Positions 4,630-7,370 of a DNA stretch of 7,370 bases are shown here, one piece after another. The stretch comes from Acidobacteriota bacterium (GTDB taxonomy: Bacteria; Acidobacteriota; HRBIN11): contig JAUQPV010000123.1 in assembly GCA_030550225.1 (NCBI GenBank), forward strand, positions 1-7,370. The letters are read 5' to 3'. Made by a program: the position numbers and the translations under genes. The stretch's first letter is position 1. Every line of letters starts with the position of its first letter. Under the pieces are notes generated by a model. That model was not told the origin of the DNA. It ran no database searches and saw nothing but the letters and a program-made list of their open reading frames with translations.

Positions 4630-5882
4630 AGGACGGCCTCGACCAGCTTCGAGTAAGGGACGTCCCCGACCAGCACGCCCTGAAGGGTGCGGTACAGACG
4701 CCGCCATCGGGTCCCGGCCAGCATGGCCCGTAGGAACCAGGGTCGATAGAACCACCGCCGCCATCGGGCGGCCGACCGCCACTCGGGCCATCGCGTCCGC
4801 TCGAGCCACGTCGCCCACGCCGAGGGGAACGTCTCCCGGAGGATGCACTCGGCCAGGACGTGCCCGGCCTGGACGGCGAAGAAGATGCCCTCCCGCGTGA
4901 TGGGGTCCACAAACCCGCTGGCGTCCCCGACGCGGGCCCACCGGTCGCCCCATAGGGGGAACCACGGACGGGCCATCGTCGGGGACGGGATCAGGTAGCC
5001 GTAGCGTTGCATCGCCGAACCGGGGTCCCATCCCAGGCGGGCGGCCCATACGTCCAAGCGCCGAAACAGATGACCGGTCTGACCCGGTAAGGCGTCGCAC
5101 AGTCCGACCGACGTGGCGTCGACCCGGGGAAAGACCCAGGCGTAGCCATCCCAGCCGCTCCAGAACTGAATCCGAATGACCTCATCCGTCCCCGGGATCA
5201 GGTAACCCACCGTGCGGGTCCAGTCGGCGGCCGCCGTAAAGTGGCCCCATCGTTTCCGACTGAGCCCATATACGCCATCGGCCAGGACCAACCATCGGGC
5301 CCGGAGGACCATTAGAGACGGCCGTTCGGCCGTTCGGGAATTCGGGAACTCGGCCGTTCGGCCGTTCGACCCATGGGGAGACCGGCAGTCCTCAGGTCGA
5401 TCACCGTCCAGGCGGGCATCCCGAATGCGGTCTATCTGCTTATCTGCCGAACTGCCTATCTGTCGGTTAACTTCTTCCCCGCTTTCGTCCGATTCAGCGT
5501 ATACATGCCACTGACCGTGCCGGTCCTCGACGTCCCGGGCCCGGTACGGGAGGAAGACACCGCCAGCGGCGGTAAACCGCTCCAGGAGCCGAGCCCCCAG
5601 TTCCCGACGAGACAAGATGCTCAAGGGCTTCGGGAGCTCGACCTCGACGGGGCGGCCGTCGTCCAATCGGAGGACGACCCGGTCGACGTCCCGACGGGTC
5701 GTGAAGGCCGCCTTATCCACGGGGAGCCAGTCCCAGACACGAGGCGTCAGACCACCCCCGCAGGGCTTCTCGAAAGGGACCCGGGGGTCGAGGACGGCCA
5801 CGGACCAGCCGGCCTCCGCCAGCCGGATGCCTACCGTCAGACCCGCCGGCCCGGCCCCGACGACGATGACATCTACCTGCAT
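4626..5882 (-). CDS. FAD-dependent oxidoreductase, geranylgeranyl reductase family
   Basis: The protein (418 residues) is a flavoprotein related to geranylgeranyl reductases, which saturate prenyl chains of lipids, quinones or chlorophyll. The Rossmann signature GAGPAG lies at 9-14 within a typical first strand and helix. PCGGGLTPRVW (40-50) is the family motif after the second strand. VLADG (199-203) is the mid-protein FAD contact. GDASGFVDPITREGIFFAVQ (319-338) is the characteristic FAD-binding block. The C-terminal third is rich in Trp and Arg, suggesting membrane association. Residues about 131-190 do not fit the family: they are hydrophilic and encoded by in-frame 8-base tandem repeats, inserted in the loop before the FAD contact. 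The ATG at 5882 starts MQVDVIVVGAG; it is 4 bases after the acetyltransferase stop and has only a weak ribosome binding site. The substrate cannot be inferred. Confidence 0.87.
   Translation of the reverse strand: MQVDVIVVGAGPAGLTVGIRLAEAGWSVAVLDPRVPFEKPCGGGLTPRVWDWLPVDKAAFTTRRDVDRVVLRLDDGRPVEVELPKPLSILSRRELGARLLERFTAAGGVFLPYRARDVEDRHGQWHVYAESDESGEEVNRQIGSSADKQIDRIRDARLDGDRPEDCRSPHGSNGRTAEFPNSRTAERPSLMVLRARWLVLADGVYGLSRKRWGHFTAAADWTRTVGYLIPGTDEVIRIQFWSGWDGYAWVFPRVDATSVGLCDALPGQTGHLFRRLDVWAARLGWDPGSAMQRYGYLIPSPTMARPWFPLWGDRWARVGDASGFVDPITREGIFFAVQAGHVLAECILRETFPSAWATWLERTRWPEWRSAARWRRWFYRPWFLRAMLAGTRWRRLYRTLQGVLVGDVPYSKLVEAVL
5320..5367. repeat. 8-base tandem array (GGCCGTTC) inside the oxidoreductase gene
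   Basis: Six exact-register 8-base units are visible: GGCCGTTC twice, GGGAATTC, GGGAACTC, then GGCCGTTC twice. The 48 bases equal 16 codons, so the array keeps the frame of the minus-strand gene and encodes a repeated 8-residue pattern (RTAEFPNS / RTAERPS). The units at each end are identical and the middle pair differs, giving a symmetric arrangement. Confidence 0.85.
5431..5462. repeat. 8-base tandem array (YYTATCTG) inside the oxidoreductase gene
   Basis: Four 8-base units in register: TCTATCTG, CTTATCTG, CCGAACTG, CCTATCTG. It encodes part of the hydrophilic insert of the oxidoreductase (RQIGSSADKQIDR) and lies 63 bases from the other 8-base array. The unit sequence is unrelated to GGCCGTTC, so two array families have landed in the same gene loop. 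Confidence 0.75.
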
Positions 5883-5886
5883 CGTT

Positions 5887-6720
5887 TTACCAATCCGGCA
5901 ATGGCTGACGCAGGGCCTCGGGATGGACAATCAGATAAGCCGGGACCGGGACGTCAGGAAGCCCTCGGGTGAACCGAACGGCGACATAACCTGCCGAAAA
6001 GGCTCGCGTCATGACCTCTCGGAAGGTCTTCTGCCATAGGTCCCGGTATGCGCGGGCCGCCTCCCAATCCTCCGGGTATGCGTCGGCCGGGGGGACCGGT
6101 GTCCAGAATATCTCCGGCCACGGCGTCGCCGGCACGTCCAGGGGATAGGGTCGCCCGTCTTGCCATATCAGGTCCGGCACACGGGGATAGGCTTCCTCCA
6201 GAGGCCCCGACCACAGGTCATCCCGTTCGACGATGACCCACCACTCGGCCACGAGGCGGTCCGTCGGCAATTGCCAGTGAAGACGGCTGGTCGTCACCCC
6301 GTACACGTTAGGCTCGTACAGGCGAGCGACCACGCCGAGCTTTTCGAAATTGAAGTAGGCATTTTTCACTTCCAGAGGGTCAAAAGTCCAGGCAATTAAG
6401 TCGTAACCATGCGTCTGGGCGAAGGCCCTTTGACGGAACTTCAGCGTGGCGCCGATGCCCGTACCCTGGTAAGCCGGGTCGACGGCCAGCATGTGGGACC
6501 ACTGGAGCCAGCGGTGGAGACCTCGCGCGGGGAGACTGTAGACGAAACCGATGAGGCGATCCCCGTCGAAGGCCCCGTGCAGAAAGCCGCCGTACTTTCC
6601 GGTGATCAGCAAGATAGGGAGCGGGACGACGTCGACCGGGTCGAATCCCCAGACCCGGATCTGGAGGTCGATGCAAGCCTGCAAATCGTCCAACGAGATG
6701 AGGTCCCGGTATGTAATCAT
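5887..6720 (-). CDS. GNAT-family N-acetyltransferase (COG3375-like)
   Basis: This predicted cytoplasmic acetyl-CoA-dependent acyltransferase has 277 residues. The GNAT fold occupies the first half: an early helix DDLQACIDLQIRVWG (11-25), strands around FLHGAFDGDRLIGFVYSLP (46-64), and motif A from SHMLAVDPAYQGTGIGATLK (75-94), where Gln85-Gly-x-Gly-x-Gly90 is the acetyl-CoA pyrophosphate loop. It continues with YDLIAWTFDPLEVKNAYFNF (106-125), a block I associate with the uncharacterised COG3375 group. The C-terminal half (about 150-277) is longer than in simple GNATs and ends in a second small domain. The substrate is unknown. The start MITYRDL is chosen on family grounds; no ribosome binding site is visible, and an in-frame ATG 54 bases upstream lies inside the palindrome array. 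It is the first gene of the four-gene operon. Confidence 0.85.
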   Translation of the reverse strand: MITYRDLISLDDLQACIDLQIRVWGFDPVDVVPLPILLITGKYGGFLHGAFDGDRLIGFVYSLPARGLHRWLQWSHMLAVDPAYQGTGIGATLKFRQRAFAQTHGYDLIAWTFDPLEVKNAYFNFEKLGVVARLYEPNVYGVTTSRLHWQLPTDRLVAEWWVIVERDDLWSGPLEEAYPRVPDLIWQDGRPYPLDVPATPWPEIFWTPVPPADAYPEDWEAARAYRDLWQKTFREVMTRAFSAGYVAVRFTRGLPDVPVPAYLIVHPEALRQPLPDW

Positions 6721-6733
6721 GACGGGTCTGGTG

Positions 6734-6825
6734 CAGACGGGACGTCTGCGCTCCCACAGGCCGGAGGCCTGCATTCCCGCAGACGGGACGTCTGCGCTCC
6801 CACAGGCCAGAGGCCTGCGCTCCTA
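6734..6825. repeat. Array of four 23-base palindromic units
   Basis: Four consecutive units each consist of a 6-base-pair stem with a 3-base loop plus an 8-base spacer. Stems at 6734-6748 and 6780-6794 are CAGACG/CGTCTG; stems at 6757-6771 and 6803-6817 are CAGGCC/GGCCTG. Loops are GGA, GGA, GGA, AGA, and spacers are CGCTCCCA, CATTCCCG, CGCTCCCA, CGCTCCTA. The two stem types alternate, so the array is also a 46-base tandem duplication. The arm changes (ACG to GCC, matched by CGT to GGC) are fully compensatory. The array ends 13 bases before the acetyltransferase start codon, so it probably lies in its mRNA leader. Confidence 0.85.
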
Positions 6826-6899
6826 TCTCCCTACCTCACGTCGCCCCCATCCTGGGGAGCGGGCACAAGGCCTGCCCCTGCTTCCCTACCTCCCTCTAT
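6822..6899. repeat. Spacer with short 8-base-like motifs and small hairpins
   Basis: CCTATCTC and CCTACCTC (6822-6837) run in tandem and resemble the YYTATCTG units inside the oxidoreductase gene; CCTACCTC recurs at 6885-6892. CCCC/GGGG (6844-6847 and 6854-6857) and GGGCA/TGCCC (6861-6865 and 6873-6877) can form small stems, one of which could help end the upstream hydrolase transcript. I see no convincing promoter for the acetyltransferase operon and no gene between 6721 and 6934. Confidence 0.3.
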
Positions 6900-6934
6900 T
6901 CCCGCCGTCACGTTCCATCCCTATCCAGGCCGAA

Positions 6935-7370
6935 TTAAGGCCGACGTCGGTCGTCCGACCGGTCATCCCGAAGTAGCCACGGCGGCACGGCCGATTCCAT
7001 CGAAGCGGGGCGGACGGCGTAAGCGGCCGCCTCAGGGGCCAGCAGTCGAAGGAGCCCCTCATAGGCCTCCTTCGAAAACACGAACGAGTAGCCCACGGCG
7101 CCTTGGCCCGCCGGGTATCCGCCCTTCTCCCCCGTGATGAAGGGCCGTAGGTCGATCAGCGGTATCTTCTGGGTCAGCCCCCGGTTGAGGAACCGAATGA
7201 TCTCGTTGGCCAAGACGGCGTGGCCCAGGGGCGTCGGGTGAAGGCCGTCCAGGCTGATGAGGCCGCCCGTCAGGAAGTCCAGCCGTAGGTCGATCCCGCC
7301 TATGTTATAGCCTTCTTGAGCGATTAGGTTGAATAGCGTATGGAAGTCAAACAACTCGTAGCCGGCCCCC
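6935..7370 (-). CDS. SGNH/GDSL-type hydrolase, C-terminal part (5' end outside window)
   Basis: The frame is open to the window edge; 144 C-terminal residues are visible. SGNH hydrolases are Ser-His-Asp esterases or lipases acting on acyl or acetyl esters, often exported. The visible part carries the last catalytic block: LISLDGLHPTPLGHAVLANE (37-56), where Asp41 and His44 are the DxxH catalytic pair and the PTPLGHAVLANEII pattern is typical. The preceding DFHTLFNLIAQEGYNIGG resembles the segment before block V in bacterial SGNH proteins. The GDS nucleophile and any signal peptide lie outside the window. The C-terminal 50 residues are not a domain I recognise and end in an Arg/Asp-rich tail. 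It reads in the same direction as the acetyltransferase operon, 214 bases before it, but the hairpin-rich gap suggests a separate transcript. Confidence 0.72.
   Translation of the reverse strand, partial: GAGYELFDFHTLFNLIAQEGYNIGGIDLRLDFLTGGLISLDGLHPTPLGHAVLANEIIRFLNRGLTQKIPLIDLRPFITGEKGGYPAGQGAVGYSFVFSKEAYEGLLRLLAPEAAAYAVRPASMESAVPPWLLRDDRSDDRRRP

Noticed and set aside
4226..4912. N-terminal extension of the last CheW-like protein
   Set aside because: The frame is open, but it overlaps the other CheW gene and the oxidoreductase gene in another frame, and its sequence is Arg/Gly/Pro/Ser-rich as expected of a shadow frame. The coupled ATG at 4225 is the natural start.
4630..5100. N-terminal extension of the first CheW-like protein
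   Set aside because: It lies wholly within the oxidoreductase gene in another frame; the GTG at 4629 has a ribosome binding site and the overlap typical of coupling.
6733..6824. CRISPR array
   Set aside because: There are direct repeats of 46 bases, but they are contiguous palindromic units with no variable spacers, and no cas gene is near.
6409..7137. Plus-strand open frame of 242 codons
   Set aside because: It runs antisense across the acetyltransferase, the palindrome array and the hydrolase gene, with low-complexity sequence and no domain.

Overview
The window (about 60-65% G+C by eye) is a bacterial chromosomal segment. The translation-gene block infC-rpmI-rplT-pheS fixes the domain as Bacteria. 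Nothing visible fixes the phylum. The style (high G+C, many short-period repeats between genes, pheS without an adjacent pheT) fits an uncultured or little-studied lineage, possibly thermophilic, but that is only an impression.

Left part (1-1249): two forward genes encode small membrane proteins, a DUF2085-family protein (203-694) and a 62-residue protein with a C-terminal membrane anchor (947-1135). Each is preceded by a small degenerate tandem array with a 7-base period built on the same unit (148-182 and 861-902).

Middle (1250-3795): a clear sigma70-type promoter (TTGACA, 17 bases, TAACAT) drives infC (IF3), rpmI (L35), rplT (L20) and pheS (phenylalanyl-tRNA synthetase alpha chain). infC starts at GTG with no Shine-Dalgarno sequence and a leader of only about 30 bases. 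The infC-rpmI and rpmI-rplT spacers hold large inverted repeats, in the place where many bacteria regulate L35/L20 synthesis. pheT does not follow pheS. Instead an 11-base-pair hairpin covers the pheS stop codon and separates it from a convergent operon.

Right part (3806-7370, all minus strand, so read right to left): the 3' end of an SGNH/GDSL-type hydrolase gene, a spacer with four consecutive short palindromes whose arms co-vary, then a tightly packed four-gene operon: COG3375-like GNAT acetyltransferase, FAD-dependent geranylgeranyl-reductase-family oxidoreductase, and two different CheW-like proteins. The last three genes are joined by 4-base stop/start overlaps. The oxidoreductase carries an in-frame insert of about 60 residues made largely of two arrays with an 8-base period, so the microrepeats typical of the spacers here also occur inside a gene.

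The most noteworthy points are the recurrence of 7- and 8-base degenerate tandem arrays at several independent sites, including inside a coding sequence; the four-hairpin array with compensatory arms upstream of the acetyltransferase; and the two CheW-like proteins translationally coupled to a flavin oxidoreductase with no chemotaxis gene in view. There is no gene-free stretch longer than 300 bases, and I see no RNA gene, insertion sequence, CRISPR array or replication origin.
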